From contig NC_008593.1 of the NCBI RefSeq assembly GCF_000014125.1, forward strand, positions 2,356,001 to 2,420,000: DNA of 64,000 nt. Direction: 5' to 3'. Source of the DNA: Clostridium novyi NT. GTDB lineage: Bacteria > Bacillota > Clostridia > Clostridiales > Clostridiaceae. A program made the translations under genes and the position numbers. The notes beneath the pieces were generated by a model. The model was not told where the DNA came from and searched no databases. It was given only the letters and a program-made list of their open reading frames with translations. This document shows positions 34,204-44,400 of the stretch, one piece after another; positions within the stretch are counted from its first letter, which is position 1; every line of letters begins with the position of its first letter.

Positions 34204-34899
34204 ATGGAACATAAACATAAAGTACTAGTTATCGAAGATGAACAATCAATAAGTAAATTTATAAAACTTGTTTTACAGAAACAAAACTTTGAAGTTATAC
34301 AAGCATTTTCAGGAGAAGATGGCTTAAAAAAAGTTACAACTGAAAATCCAATAGTTGTGATTTTAGATATTATGCTTCCTGGAATAGACGGGTTTAAAGT
34401 ATGTGAAATACTGCGAAAAAACTATCCAAGCATTGGCATAATAATGCTAACTGCATTGGGACAAGATATCGATAAAATTAAGGGATTAGAAAATGGTGCA
34501 GATGATTATATGATAAAACCATTTAATCCATTAGAACTTGCCGCAAGAATAACTTCTTTAATTAGAAGAATGAACTTTTCAAATAATACTTCAAGCGACA
34601 CTTTGGTATCTGGTGAATTTAAAGTAAATTTAAATTCAAAAATTGCATATAAAAATGATAAAGAACTAAATCTAACACCAAAAGAATTTATACTTTTAAA
34701 AATATTTATGGAAAACATAGGGACTTCTTTAAGCCGTGACAAACTTTTAGACCTAGCTTGGGGATATAACTTTGTTGGTGACCCTAAAATCGTAGATGTA
34801 AATATTCGTAGACTTCGCAGTAAACTTGAAGATGATCCTTCATACCCTAAATATTTGCAAACTGTATGGGGTGTAGGATATATATGGAAGGAAGATTAA
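34204..34899 (+). CDS. OmpR/PhoB family response regulator
   Basis: This 231-residue protein has a receiver domain with acidic pocket E11-D12, phosphoacceptor D55 (ILDIMLPG), T83 and K105 (YMIKPF), then a winged-helix domain from ~135 with LTPKEFILLKIFMENIG and VDVNIRRLRSKLEDDP. It regulates transcription after phosphorylation by the kinase encoded one base downstream. Similar TCS pairs in clostridia control envelope functions; the lipoprotein and deacetylase genes downstream are candidate targets by position only. Confidence 0.94.
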   Translation: MEHKHKVLVIEDEQSISKFIKLVLQKQNFEVIQAFSGEDGLKKVTTENPIVVILDIMLPGIDGFKVCEILRKNYPSIGIIMLTALGQDIDKIKGLENGADDYMIKPFNPLELAARITSLIRRMNFSNNTSSDTLVSGEFKVNLNSKIAYKNDKELNLTPKEFILLKIFMENIGTSLSRDKLLDLAWGYNFVGDPKIVDVNIRRLRSKLEDDPSYPKYLQTVWGVGYIWKED

Positions 34900-34900
34900 T

Positions 34901-36292
34901 TTGAAATCTATAAGAAATAAAGTAACTTTAAGTTATATAGGAATAATTATTTTTACCGTTATTATTTCTCAAATAATCGTATTAACTTCTATAAAGAAAT
35001 ACTTTTATGACAACGCAAAAGAGCTGTTAAAAAATCAAATAACTCTTTCAGCGGAGTTTTATAACACATACCTTTCTTCTATAGATTTAAAACAAAATGT
35101 TGCTAATGATGTAGATATATTTTGGAAAAACACTTCAGCAGAGGTTCAAATTTTAGATACAAAAGGAAACATGCTAATGGATTCTATGGGTTACTCCGCC
35201 AATGATATAACAACATCAAAGGACTTTAATGAAGCTTTACTTGGAAATTTAGGACTTTATATACATAAGGCTTCCGATTCCAATGAAAATATAATGAGTA
35301 TATCTATGCCATTGAAAAAAGGAGAAACTATACAAGGTGTATTACGTTTTGTATCTTCCTTAAACAAAATTGACAATCACATACGTTCTATTGCTTTTTA
35401 TTTTATGATTGTAGCAATAATAGTAATTATTATATCCAGTATCGTAAGCTTAATAATATCAAGAAAACTAACTCATCCATTGAAAGAAATTACAGAAGGA
35501 GCGGAGCTTTTCGCATCAGGAAAATTTAAAGAAAAAATAACAAAATCCTCTAATGATGAATTTGGGAAACTTGCTGATACATTAAACTATATGGCACAGG
35601 AAATTCTTAAAAACGAAAAATTAAAAACAGAATTTATAGCTTCAATTTCACATGAACTTAGAACCCCACTAACATCAATAAAGGGATGGACTGTAGCATT
35701 GAATTTATGTGATCCAAATAACAAAAGCGAATTTGAAGATGGACTTAAAATAATAGAAGAAGAAACAGATAGATTAAGTAATCTTGTAGAAGAACTCTTA
35801 GACTTCTCGAAACTATCATCAGGAAAAATAACGCTAAAAAAAGATTATGTAGATATTCATGAACTTTTAAGATATCTTCAAAAACAGCTTCAACCTAGAG
35901 CTTCTAAGGATAATATAAATCTATCTTTAGAATGTAAAAATGAAATACCAAATATATATGCAGATATAAATAGACTTAAACAATCTTTCATGAACATACT
36001 TGACAACGCACTTAAATTTACATCATCTGATGGAGAAGTAAAAATAACATTAAGTTCAAATAAAGATAGTGTAATTATAAGTATAAAAGATAACGGATGT
36101 GGAATTCCTTTAGATGACCTTCCTAGGGTAACTGAAAAATTTTATAAAGGACAAAATAGTAAATCAAAGAATGGAATAGGACTATCCATATGCAATGAAA
36201 TAATTTCACTTCATAACGGTAACCTTCAGATTTTAAGTGAAGAAAATAAGGGTACAGAAGTTATCGTATGTCTACCCTTCGTTGATTTATGA
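34901..36292 (+). CDS. Membrane sensor histidine kinase
   Basis: This 463-residue kinase starts at TTG 34901, one base after the regulator stop, with GGAAGGAAG nearby, so translation is coupled. It has TM1 at ~9-29, an extracytoplasmic sensor (~30-165), TM2 at ~167-188 and a HAMP (~190-242). The HisKA phosphoacceptor is H251 in SISHELRTPL, followed by a HATPase with N box NILDNALKF and G boxes DNGCGIP and KNGIGLSICN. All catalytic motifs are intact. Signal unknown. Confidence 0.94.
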   Translation: MKSIRNKVTLSYIGIIIFTVIISQIIVLTSIKKYFYDNAKELLKNQITLSAEFYNTYLSSIDLKQNVANDVDIFWKNTSAEVQILDTKGNMLMDSMGYSANDITTSKDFNEALLGNLGLYIHKASDSNENIMSISMPLKKGETIQGVLRFVSSLNKIDNHIRSIAFYFMIVAIIVIIISSIVSLIISRKLTHPLKEITEGAELFASGKFKEKITKSSNDEFGKLADTLNYMAQEILKNEKLKTEFIASISHELRTPLTSIKGWTVALNLCDPNNKSEFEDGLKIIEEETDRLSNLVEELLDFSKLSSGKITLKKDYVDIHELLRYLQKQLQPRASKDNINLSLECKNEIPNIYADINRLKQSFMNILDNALKFTSSDGEVKITLSSNKDSVIISIKDNGCGIPLDDLPRVTEKFYKGQNSKSKNGIGLSICNEIISLHNGNLQILSEENKGTEVIVCLPFVDL

Positions 36293-36382
36293 TTTACTAT
36301 GCTTTTTTAATAGTTTTGTTACTTTTTATATATTATAGAGTATTAAAATATATTTGCTTATAAAAACTAGGAGGTTTTATTA

Positions 36383-37936
36383 ATGCATCAAATAAAAAAT
36401 TTTTTAAGTTTTTTATTGATACTCATATTAACCACTATCCTTAGTGGTTGTAACAAAAATAATATAATATCTCCAGGAAAAATAATACCACCAGAAAATT
36501 ATGATATAGCTATATCTGGAGAGTGGATTATAAAGAAATATTATCCTACTACCTCCTCTGGTAATTCTAAAAATGCCGAGGACAAAATTGGCAAAATAAT
36601 TTATGTAGACAAGGATAAACTAGAACTATTAGATAAAACTTGTATATCACCAAACTTCAAAATAAAAATAGTTGATGCAACTAGCTATCTTGCCAGTAAT
36701 TATGGTATAGCTCCTAGTTTACTTAACATTGAACAAGCTGATATTCAAGTTATAACAGTGACTAATAAAGATAATTATTTTACATCATTTATAAAATTAA
36801 ACAATAATAATTTAATTGCTACAATAGATGATAACTTCTTTTTACTCACAAAAAAATCTGGAATAACTGGTGAAAATAATAATGGAAAAGTTAATTCTAA
36901 TATTAATTTTCAAAACCAAAATAGATTCCCAAAGAACTTAGATTGTGGACTTTTATTAGGATTAAAATCCTATGTACCCTGTTGTACAGTTTATAAAAAG
37001 AATAGTCCTAAAGTAATTTATCGCCCCGTATTTAGAACAATTTGGGTTAACTTCGACTCACAAAAAGTTGAAAATATTTATGAAATTCATCATTTAGTAT
37101 ATGCAAGGAAAAGTGGATTTTGGTACTTAACTACTAATTATACTAGTAGCAATGACTATAAAAATTATAAAATTGCAACTTACCCTATTACGAAAAATAA
37201 TAACCCAAAACTAATAGAAAGTCCTATAAAAAATGATATAATAAATATTGGTAATTCTTATTCTATAGATGATGTTTTATTTGTTGGGGATGATTACATA
37301 TCCTTAGAATCAACTATGGGTTCTCTTAGTGAGAATAACTCCTTTTATTTAGATAATTCTTTAAGGGTCGAACCTATTGACACTCTTAATAGCGATAAAG
37401 ATTACTCAATATCTATATCGAAATTACTTGGACAACAAGGATTAAAATCATTAAAACAAGGTGCTGCAACTTATGTAAACTCACTTGATTTTAATAAAAG
37501 AAAAGATTTAAATCCAGATCCTGATGATAAGTCATTTGGAGTTATTCGTAAAAATGGTAAGTGGGTTTTAAAAGGACGCTTATATTACTTTTATGAAAAT
37601 CATATTGAATCTTCACCCAAAACTCATGAAGATTTTGATATACCTATAATTCCACCCAAAGAACTTATAGGATATGATTTATTATTTCCTAATTGGAATA
37701 TAATAAAGAAAAAAATACCGGATGCTTTAGATGCATACTCTTCTCCAGATAAGAATTTTGTTGTAGTTCTAACAAATTCAAAAGTACTTATATATAACAT
37801 TATAAATAATGATTTAGCCTCCTCTCCAATTGAGACGCTAAATCTAAGAAAAAATGAAGTTGCGGTAATGTCTCAATGGGCAACTGGTAGCTATGTTAAT
37901 ACTTGGGATGACCAAATGAAAAAAATCAAACACTAA
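36383..37936 (+). CDS. Large lipoprotein of unknown function
   Basis: This 517-residue protein has a type II signal peptide and lipobox LSGC (C23). The mature part contains IISPGKIIPPENYDIAISGEW and is rich in Asn, Lys and Tyr, apparently beta-rich; a later KKIPDALDAYSSPDKNFVVVLTNSKVLIYNI stretch resembles a propeller blade. I recognise no family. RBS GGAGG is strong. It follows the sensor kinase after 90 bp on the same strand and precedes the deacetylase by 24 bp, so the last two are likely co-transcribed. Confidence 0.75.
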   Translation: MHQIKNFLSFLLILILTTILSGCNKNNIISPGKIIPPENYDIAISGEWIIKKYYPTTSSGNSKNAEDKIGKIIYVDKDKLELLDKTCISPNFKIKIVDATSYLASNYGIAPSLLNIEQADIQVITVTNKDNYFTSFIKLNNNNLIATIDDNFFLLTKKSGITGENNNGKVNSNINFQNQNRFPKNLDCGLLLGLKSYVPCCTVYKKNSPKVIYRPVFRTIWVNFDSQKVENIYEIHHLVYARKSGFWYLTTNYTSSNDYKNYKIATYPITKNNNPKLIESPIKNDIINIGNSYSIDDVLFVGDDYISLESTMGSLSENNSFYLDNSLRVEPIDTLNSDKDYSISISKLLGQQGLKSLKQGAATYVNSLDFNKRKDLNPDPDDKSFGVIRKNGKWVLKGRLYYFYENHIESSPKTHEDFDIPIIPPKELIGYDLLFPNWNIIKKKIPDALDAYSSPDKNFVVVLTNSKVLIYNIINNDLASSPIETLNLRKNEVAVMSQWATGSYVNTWDDQMKKIKH

Positions 37937-37960
37937 CTTAATTAAAAGGATGGGATAACA

Positions 37961-38887
37961 TTGAAAAAATTATTCGGCAAAAATATGAGACTAGTTCTCA
38001 CAACAATCATTGGATTTATATTTGTTTTTTCTATTGGTTTTATGGCTGGAAATAAAAAGACTAAGACATCTATAAACCCAGCTTCAACAAAAACTGTTGA
38101 AAATAAAACTTCAGATAATAAGCCTAAAAACCCAGAAACTAAAACTGAAAATAATACACAAGCTGAAAAACCTAAAACAACTGCACCACAAGGTTCTACA
38201 GCACCACTTGACCCTAACAAAAAAGTTGCTTACTTAACTTTTGACGATGGTCCAACAAAACAAATGACTCCTAAGATTTTATCAATATTAGATAAATACA
38301 ATGCAAAAGCTACATTCTTCGTTTTAGGACAAATGGTTGAAAAAAATCCTGAATTATTAAAAGAAGAAAGAGCTAAAGGACACTCTATCTGTAACCATAG
38401 TTATTCTCACGATTATAAACTTTTATATAGCAGTGCTGATAATTTCTTAAAAGACTTTGCTAAAAGCACAGCTGCAATAAAAGCTGTTTTAGGTGATTAC
38501 GATGGAAAAGTTATTCGTTTCCCTGGTGGTTCTTACGGTAAAAAACGTGCTCCTTACAAACAAGTTGCTAAAGATGCAGGATACACTTATGTAGACTGGA
38601 ATGCTCTAAATGGTGATGCTGAACATCAACACGTTCCAGCTGACAAACTTCTAGCTAGAGTTCAATCTTCTACTAAGGGTAAAAACCATGTTGTTATCTT
38701 AATGCACGATGCTGCTACAAAGGGTACTACTGTTGAAGCTCTACCAAAGGTAATTGAATACTTAAAGAGCCAAGGTTATGAATTTGCAACACTTGATGAA
38801 GCTGGTAACATTCCAGTTAACTTACCAAGCGTTCACACTCCTAACGAAAAGGCTAAAGAAGTATCAACTCCAGCAAAAACTAAATAG
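37961..38887 (+). CDS. NodB-type polysaccharide deacetylase (PgdA-like)
   Basis: This 308-residue protein starts at TTG 37961 with AAAGGATGGG upstream. N-terminal membrane anchor ~10-29, then a Lys/Thr/Pro-rich linker to ~85, then a CE4 domain. The CE4 motifs are TFDDGP (metal and base Asp), H-x3-H in HSICNHSYSHD, RFPGGSYG, DWNALNGD and ILMHDA, all intact. It is expected to deacetylate peptidoglycan N-acetylglucosamine or N-acetylmuramic residues outside the membrane, contributing to lysozyme resistance. A terminator follows. Codon use is noticeably optimised compared with neighbours, suggesting high expression. Confidence 0.92.
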   Translation: MKKLFGKNMRLVLTTIIGFIFVFSIGFMAGNKKTKTSINPASTKTVENKTSDNKPKNPETKTENNTQAEKPKTTAPQGSTAPLDPNKKVAYLTFDDGPTKQMTPKILSILDKYNAKATFFVLGQMVEKNPELLKEERAKGHSICNHSYSHDYKLLYSSADNFLKDFAKSTAAIKAVLGDYDGKVIRFPGGSYGKKRAPYKQVAKDAGYTYVDWNALNGDAEHQHVPADKLLARVQSSTKGKNHVVILMHDAATKGTTVEALPKVIEYLKSQGYEFATLDEAGNIPVNLPSVHTPNEKAKEVSTPAKTK

Positions 38888-38895
38888 TTTATCAT

Positions 38896-38946
38896 AAAAA
38901 GGAAAAGATAACTTAGTATAATCTACTTTGTTATCTTTTCCTTTTT
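38896..38946. terminator. Bidirectional terminator after the deacetylase
   Basis: AAAAGGAAAAGATAAC pairs with GTTATCTTTTCCTTTT over 16 bp around a 19-base loop; convergent genes share it. Confidence 0.85.
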
Positions 38947-38966
38947 ATATAATAATTATTCATATT

Positions 38967-39524
38967 TTATTTAATCTCCAAATACTTTCTTTTTATTTCC
39001 TTTAAATCCCCCCAAAATAATGGCTTTTTATTATCATCTCTTAAAATTGCAGCTGGATGAAATATAGGCATTATATAAACACCCTTCTTCTCTATCCATT
39101 TTCCTCTATCTCTCGTTATCCTTAAATCCTTATCTATTATATACTTTCCTGAAACAGCTCCTAAGCACACTATAATTTTAGGTTTAATCAAAGCAACTTG
39201 ATTTCTTAGATATTGTATACATGCATAAGCTTCATGATCCATTGGATTTCTGTTATTTTCAGGTCTGCACTTGCAAATATTAGTTATATAATAATCCCTA
39301 TCTCTATATAAATCTAAAGCCATTAATCCCTTAGTTAAAAGCTGTCCTGCTTTACCAACAAAAGGTTTTCCAGTTCTATCTTCATCCGCTCCCGGAGCTT
39401 CTCCTATAAACATTAAATTAGCCTTTGGATTTCCTTCCCCAAAAACCATGTGAGTTCTCTTATCTCCAAGTTCACAATTATGACATTCAATACATTCTTT
39501 ATATAATTCTCTCCACTGAAGCAA
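38967..39524 (-). CDS. Family 4 (type-4) uracil-DNA glycosylase
   Basis: This 185-residue Fe-S glycosylase removes uracil from DNA. Motifs are [17 protein letters not shown] (uracil pocket and water-activating region), HPAAILR (catalytic-site His) and four cysteines in CIECHNC and further on CKCRP, which ligate a [4Fe-4S] cluster. The upstream TTG overlaps the GGAGGG ribosome site itself; the TTG at 39524, seven bases after it, is the more likely start ([10 protein letters not shown]). It is monocistronic. Confidence 0.92.
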   Translation of the reverse strand: MLQWRELYKECIECHNCELGDKRTHMVFGEGNPKANLMFIGEAPGADEDRTGKPFVGKAGQLLTKGLMALDLYRDRDYYITNICKCRPENNRNPMDHEAYACIQYLRNQVALIKPKIIVCLGAVSGKYIIDKDLRITRDRGKWIEKKGVYIMPIFHPAAILRDDNKKPLFWGDLKEIKRKYLEIK

Positions 39525-39670
39525 TTTAATTCCCTCCAAACTTTATTATACAAATAAATAATACCATACTTAACTAAATATAATAAATAAATTATAAATT
39601 TAAACCTAGTTTTGCAAATATTAACTTTTATAGTATAATTTATTAATAAGACTTTTTTAGGGAGGTTATT

Positions 39671-41260
39671 ATGAAAAAACTTTTTATAATTTATATTAAT
39701 TTTTTAATGATTTTGGTATTATCTCTTTTTACTAACCTTAATAATATAATAGCATATGGAGAAAATATTCCTATTGATTCAAGTCTAAATGGTTATTACT
39801 CAAAGTTCAAATCAATGGATGTACCTAGAGATAAAATTTTTACAATCAATTTCAATAAAGAAATTGATGAAGAATCTATAACTAAAGATACCTTGATAGT
39901 TATAGACAAAAATGGCAAAATAATGAATACTGAAATTCATCTTTGCACTGATAACAAAACAATAATAGTATTGCCACCAAAAGAAGGTTATATTGAAGGT
40001 GAACAATATGCTATTCTTATTAAAAAAGGAATAAAAGCACTAGATTCTAGCGTTATAAAAAAACAAGTAGTCATGATTTTTACAGTAAAAAGTAAAGAGG
40101 ACCTTGAAAAAGAAAAAATAAAACAAGAAAAAATAAATAATAATAAACCTATTAAAAAAGATAGCATAGAAACAATAGTAAAAACCTTAGAAGGTAAGCG
40201 TTCTGGAAACCAAAAAAAAGGTTTTTATGAAAGTGAAGATCCGGATTTTTGGATAGGATTATTTCTTGATAGTACAAGACGTAAGGAATTTTCTAAAGAC
40301 CAATATCATATTTGGCACTATAATGATTATGTTGCTAGTATGAAAACTTTTAATAATAAGTATAAAAATAAAAATTACAAAGAAATTACAGACTGTGATT
40401 ATTACAAAAAAATACCTAATCTAACTATTAATTTTAATAATTGTAATAATGATAATATATTTCTTGCTTCTTCTTTAAGATACAAATTTAATTCTAAAAT
40501 AAAAGAAGATTTTCCTAAAAATTATAGTCCTACTTTCTTTACTTTATCTACAAAAGAAAAAGGTTATTATAGAGCTAATATTGACCTTATAACAGATAAA
40601 AGTAATGGATTTTCTTTATGCCAATTTATATGGCGACCAGATCTTGAAAAACAGATGGTAGAAGAAGTTAATCAAAGAAGGAAAGCTAAGGGATTAAAAC
40701 CTTTAACTTTAAGCAATGACTTAACTGCTATAGGAAAATATTCTGCTAAAAGAAGCTATCTATGTTTTTCTTATTATTATCTTGGATACAAATTACCTTG
40801 TAATCTAACTGGTAATTTTAAATGTTGGGCTAATGGAACTATACCTTATGCATTTGTTCATACAAATAATAAAAAATATAATGAAAATGTTAATCCAAGT
40901 ATACAAAAAGCAATATGTTTAGAAGATCACTCAAAAGAATTATTTGGTTATAATAAGCCTGTTAAATGTATTAGTGAATCTTCTTGCATATTCAAAAATG
41001 CTAAAGACTTCATAAGCAATTGGGAACAACAGCAATTATTTGATGAAGGTAAAAATCCGAATTATAATCTTGATTTAAAAAATGTTATGAGATATTATCC
41101 AGAATCAGTACCAAAAGAAAAGTATCATGCACCAATAAAACTAGAAAAAAATATTTATAATCCTAATGTTACAGAAATTGGTGTAGGGTGTATATATGCA
41201 CCTCCTTTAGGTGAAGGAGATATTAATGGTTGTGTTGGATATTTTATAGTTGTAAGTTAA
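39671..41260 (+). CDS. Secreted Big_5 plus CAP/SCP domain protein
   Basis: This 529-residue protein has a signal peptide (~1-28), an SbsA-like Ig domain (Big_5) at ~35-135 (NFNKEIDEESITKDTLIVID, PKEGYIEGEQYAILIKKGIKA), a Lys-rich linker, an unassigned middle (~180-330) and a C-terminal CAP/SCP domain (EEVNQRRKAKGLKPLTLSNDLTAIGKYSA onward). CAP domains in bacteria are wall-associated, activity mostly unproven. The same Big_5 module occurs in the glucosaminidase at 61.9-63.4 kb. Its downstream terminator was invaded by IS copy 2. Confidence 0.87.
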   Translation: MKKLFIIYINFLMILVLSLFTNLNNIIAYGENIPIDSSLNGYYSKFKSMDVPRDKIFTINFNKEIDEESITKDTLIVIDKNGKIMNTEIHLCTDNKTIIVLPPKEGYIEGEQYAILIKKGIKALDSSVIKKQVVMIFTVKSKEDLEKEKIKQEKINNNKPIKKDSIETIVKTLEGKRSGNQKKGFYESEDPDFWIGLFLDSTRRKEFSKDQYHIWHYNDYVASMKTFNNKYKNKNYKEITDCDYYKKIPNLTINFNNCNNDNIFLASSLRYKFNSKIKEDFPKNYSPTFFTLSTKEKGYYRANIDLITDKSNGFSLCQFIWRPDLEKQMVEEVNQRRKAKGLKPLTLSNDLTAIGKYSAKRSYLCFSYYYLGYKLPCNLTGNFKCWANGTIPYAFVHTNNKKYNENVNPSIQKAICLEDHSKELFGYNKPVKCISESSCIFKNAKDFISNWEQQQLFDEGKNPNYNLDLKNVMRYYPESVPKEKYHAPIKLEKNIYNPNVTEIGVGCIYAPPLGEGDINGCVGYFIVVS

Positions 41261-41280
41261 CATTACAATTTAAATAAAAA

Positions 41281-41314
41281 GAAACTATTAGATTTTTCTA
41301 ATGGTTTCTTTTTT
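41281..41314. repeat. Terminator hairpin copy on the right side of IS copy 2
   Basis: GAAACTATTAGA and TCTAATGGTTTC stem plus T6. Bases 41282-41308 repeat at 42890-42916 with one A/G difference; together they are the duplicated target hairpin of IS copy 2. It still functions as the terminator of the CAP-domain gene. Confidence 0.8.
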
Positions 41315-42889
41315 GTTTACGCCAAAATTCTTTTATGCGATAGCATTCGAAAAATATTTATTATGTATGTTAATTTGGAATAAATTTGAATTAATGTACA
41401 CAAAAAATAATGCGATAGCACCATGGCTATCTTTTTCATATTCTGAACTACCGCTGTAAGTAGGCACTGCTCAGAAACATTTTTAATTCCTCGCATGCGA
41501 CAATAACGTAGCCCATGTAATTCTTTTGAATCAGCAAAGCTACGCTCAATCTTTTCTTTACGTCGTTTGTAAATACTTTTACCTTTTTCTGTTTTAGTAA
41601 ATCTAAAAATTTGATCTTTATAGTCTTCCCAAACATGACGACGTATAGTTCTATTAATGGATTTATCAGATGTTAAGCAATTATTTTTATATTTGCAATA
41701 AGCACAATGCTCCGCATTACTTAAATATTCTTTATAACCTTCCCTCGTAGTAGTTCTATATTTTAAAAAGCAATTATTAATACACACATATCCATCTAAT
41801 TCTTTAACATACTGAAATCTATATTTTGTATATTTTCCTTTAACATGGGGTCCTAAACGGAACCCAAAAACACCTTGATAATTTTTGTCTGAAATTTGTT
41901 TACAAATAGGATTCGTATAATATCCGGCATCTGCTACTAAATATTTTGTATTAAAATTAAACTTTTCTATTTGAGTTTCTATTCTTTTAACATAAGGATC
42001 TACATCGTTTATATTCCCGGGAGTAACATGAACGTCTGTTATAATATTATACTTTCCGTCAACAGTTCTATGATCTAAATAAAAAAAGCCTTTAGGTTTT
42101 CCATCTCTAACCATATATCCACTGTCTGGATCAGTTGTACTTACTTTTATTTCCTTAGTTTCAGCTATTTTAGTCTTTTTTTTAGAGGCTTTTTATTATG
42201 ATTAATTCTATCTTTATTAATGTCATTCTCTAATTCATCAAAGTATTCCTTTGTGGATTTAGTTATTTCTTTTTTAATAAATTTATGTTTATTAGCGTTA
42301 GCTTTTAAGTGAGTAGAATCAGTATATAGAATTTTGCCATCAACCAAGTTTCTATTAATAGCTTGAAATACAATATTATCAAATATTTCTTGATGTATAT
42401 TTGTATTACTAAATCTTTTTGTTCTATTCTGGCTTATAGTGGAATGACTTGGTATTTTATCAGTAAGTCCATATCCTAAAAACCATCTGTAAGCTACATT
42501 TACCTGGATTTCTTTTACAAGCTGACGCTCTGAACGTATACCGAATAGGTATCCTATAAAAAGCATTTTAAATAATACAACTGGGTCTACTGAAGGTCTT
42601 CCATTATCAGGACAATATAAATCCTTAGTTAAATCTCTTATAAATGAAAAGTCTATGTATTTATCTATTTTTCTAAGTATATGATTTTCAGGTACTAAAT
42701 TTTCTATGTAAACTAGTTCTAATTGATTTTGTTTTCTTTCATTATTAGTAAGCATTTTTCCTCCGTAGGAGCCCTAACGGGCTAAAAGATTTATTGGTCT
42801 AAAATATATATTCTACATAAAAACTAAAAACCCTTTTTGTAATAAATGTAAAAAGGCTGTTGACAAATTATGTTTATCAACAGCCTGAG
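41315..42889 (-). mobile_element. IS1182-like insertion sequence, copy 2, decayed
   Basis: Nearly identical to copy 1 but inverted. The left end (42889, CTCAGGCTGTTG on the minus strand) is intact. The right end stops after GGCGTAAACAAAA: the terminator hairpin and terminal repeat that follow in copy 1 are missing, about 36 bp. The transposase has a single-base deletion. Flanked by 27-bp copies of a different terminator hairpin. It is probably immobile on its own. Confidence 0.85.
41317..42755 (-). pseudogene. IS1182 family transposase, frameshifted
   Basis: This is 1439 bp against 1440 in copy 1. The A9 run of copy 1 is A8 here (T8 on the plus strand at 42176-42183), which shifts frame after about residue 190 and splits the gene into an N-terminal 196-residue part and a C-terminal 265-residue part. 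Few other differences exist: S to Y in DAGY(S/Y)TNP, S to R before FTKTEKG, A to V near the end. Transcriptional slippage on the A run could restore the frame, so silence is not certain. Confidence 0.9.
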
Positions 42890-42923
42890 AAACTATTAGA
42901 TTTTTCTAATAGTTTCTTTTTTT
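42890..42923. repeat. Terminator hairpin copy on the left side of IS copy 2
   Basis: AAACTATTAGA and TCTAATAGTTT stem plus T7. It is the second copy of the IS target hairpin, with the symmetrical A retained. Confidence 0.8.
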
Positions 42924-43030
42924 ATGCAAAAATTAATTAATTTATACCGAAAACAACGTTCCATTTTCTAATGATTTCCTATAAAATGATATTAATTCAC
43001 TCTATTTATATATCAAAGGACGGTGATACT

Positions 43031-44383
43031 ATGACTTTCAACAAAAAAACTATTAAAGACGTTCTATCCCTTGCCCTTCCCGCTGTAGGAGAAATGATTT
43101 TATATATGACCATAAGTGTTCTTGATACAATGATGGTTGGAAAATATGGAGGACAAGATTCTGTAAGTGCTGTTGGATTGAGCGTTGAAATACTATACAC
43201 ATTTATCAACATATTTATAGCTGTGGGTATATCCATTGGTATTACCTCTATTGTTGCTAGACGTTTTGGAGCTAAAGAGTTTGAATCAGCTGAAGAATAT
43301 GCATCTATTGGTTTTTTCATAGGTCTTATTATTTCACTTATAATTTCTCTATTATTATTTACAAAGTCAAGCAGTATTCTTCGCATTGGTGGAGCTAAAA
43401 ATAATGTTATACTTCTTGGAAATACTTATATGAAAATCATAGCTTTAGGCTCATTTTTCACTATGCAAACCAGTATGTTAAATGGAGTTCTAAGAGGTTA
43501 TGGAAATACAAAAACTCCGCTGATTATTTCCCTTATAATAAACATAATAAATATTCCTTTAGATTGGGTTTTAATATTTGGTAAGCTAGGCTTTCCTGAA
43601 CTTGGAGTAAAGGGCGCTGCAATAGCAACATCTATAGCTCAGCTTTCTGGATTTTTATTTGCTGTTTTTTATATAATTACAAAATCTAAAATAAAGTTAA
43701 AGTTTAAATATATAATAAATTTAAATCTTACAAAATTAAAAGCACTTTTGGTTCTTGCTATTCCCTCTTCATTTCAAGAAGCTGCCTTTGATGTTAGCAG
43801 ACTTTTAAGTACATTTATGATAATGCGTCTTGGCGAAACTTCCTTTGCAGCAAATCAGATAACTACAACAATAGAATCTGTATCATTTATGCCTGGTTGG
43901 GGATTTGGAGTTGCAGCAACTACACTAATTGGTCATAAAATAGGGGAAAAGAACTTTAAAGAAGCTAAAAATTACGCTTACACTTGCACAATCCTTGGAA
44001 CAATATTTATGGCTTTATGTGCATTAATGTTTTTAATAGCACCTAATTTCCTCATTAAATTATTTATAACTGAAGGTGAAAAACAAGTTATTCATTTAGG
44101 ATCACTATGTCTAATGGTTGCTGCAATTGAGCAAATTCCTATGGGATTATCTCTTATACTTGGAGGGGCATTAAAAGGAATGGGTGATACTAAAACACCT
44201 TTTATTGTATCACTTATATCTAGTTGGCTAATTAGATTGCCTCTTATGTTCTACTTTGTATATATTGCAAAAACTTCTGTAGTCTATGTATGGTGGATTA
44301 CAGGGATTCAATGGATAATCGACGGCACTATTATGTTTATATTGTTTAGAAAAACTTTAAAGAAACTAGAAACTAATATATAA
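43031..44383 (+). CDS. MATE family multidrug efflux transporter
   Basis: This 450-residue protein has 12 predicted transmembrane helices. The start chosen is MTFNKKTIKDVLSLALPAVG at 43031, after GGACGGTGA; the frame is open 20 codons further upstream, without a ribosome site. Family motifs are LSLALPAVGEMILYMTISVLDTMMVGKYG in helix 1 and NGVLRGYGNTKTPLIISLIINIINIPLDW. It exports cationic compounds using Na or H gradients; substrate unknown. It sits just after IS copy 2, so its upstream DNA was remodelled by the insertion next to the terminator. Confidence 0.92.
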   Translation: MTFNKKTIKDVLSLALPAVGEMILYMTISVLDTMMVGKYGGQDSVSAVGLSVEILYTFINIFIAVGISIGITSIVARRFGAKEFESAEEYASIGFFIGLIISLIISLLLFTKSSSILRIGGAKNNVILLGNTYMKIIALGSFFTMQTSMLNGVLRGYGNTKTPLIISLIINIINIPLDWVLIFGKLGFPELGVKGAAIATSIAQLSGFLFAVFYIITKSKIKLKFKYIINLNLTKLKALLVLAIPSSFQEAAFDVSRLLSTFMIMRLGETSFAANQITTTIESVSFMPGWGFGVAATTLIGHKIGEKNFKEAKNYAYTCTILGTIFMALCALMFLIAPNFLIKLFITEGEKQVIHLGSLCLMVAAIEQIPMGLSLILGGALKGMGDTKTPFIVSLISSWLIRLPLMFYFVYIAKTSVVYVWWITGIQWIIDGTIMFILFRKTLKKLETNI

Positions 44384-44400
44384 AAATATACTTATAACAT

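Noticed and set aside
25111..42889. The two IS copies as ends of a 17-kb composite transposon
   Set aside because: The DNA between them is ordinary chromosomal content including metG, each copy has its own target duplication, and copy 2 lacks one end.
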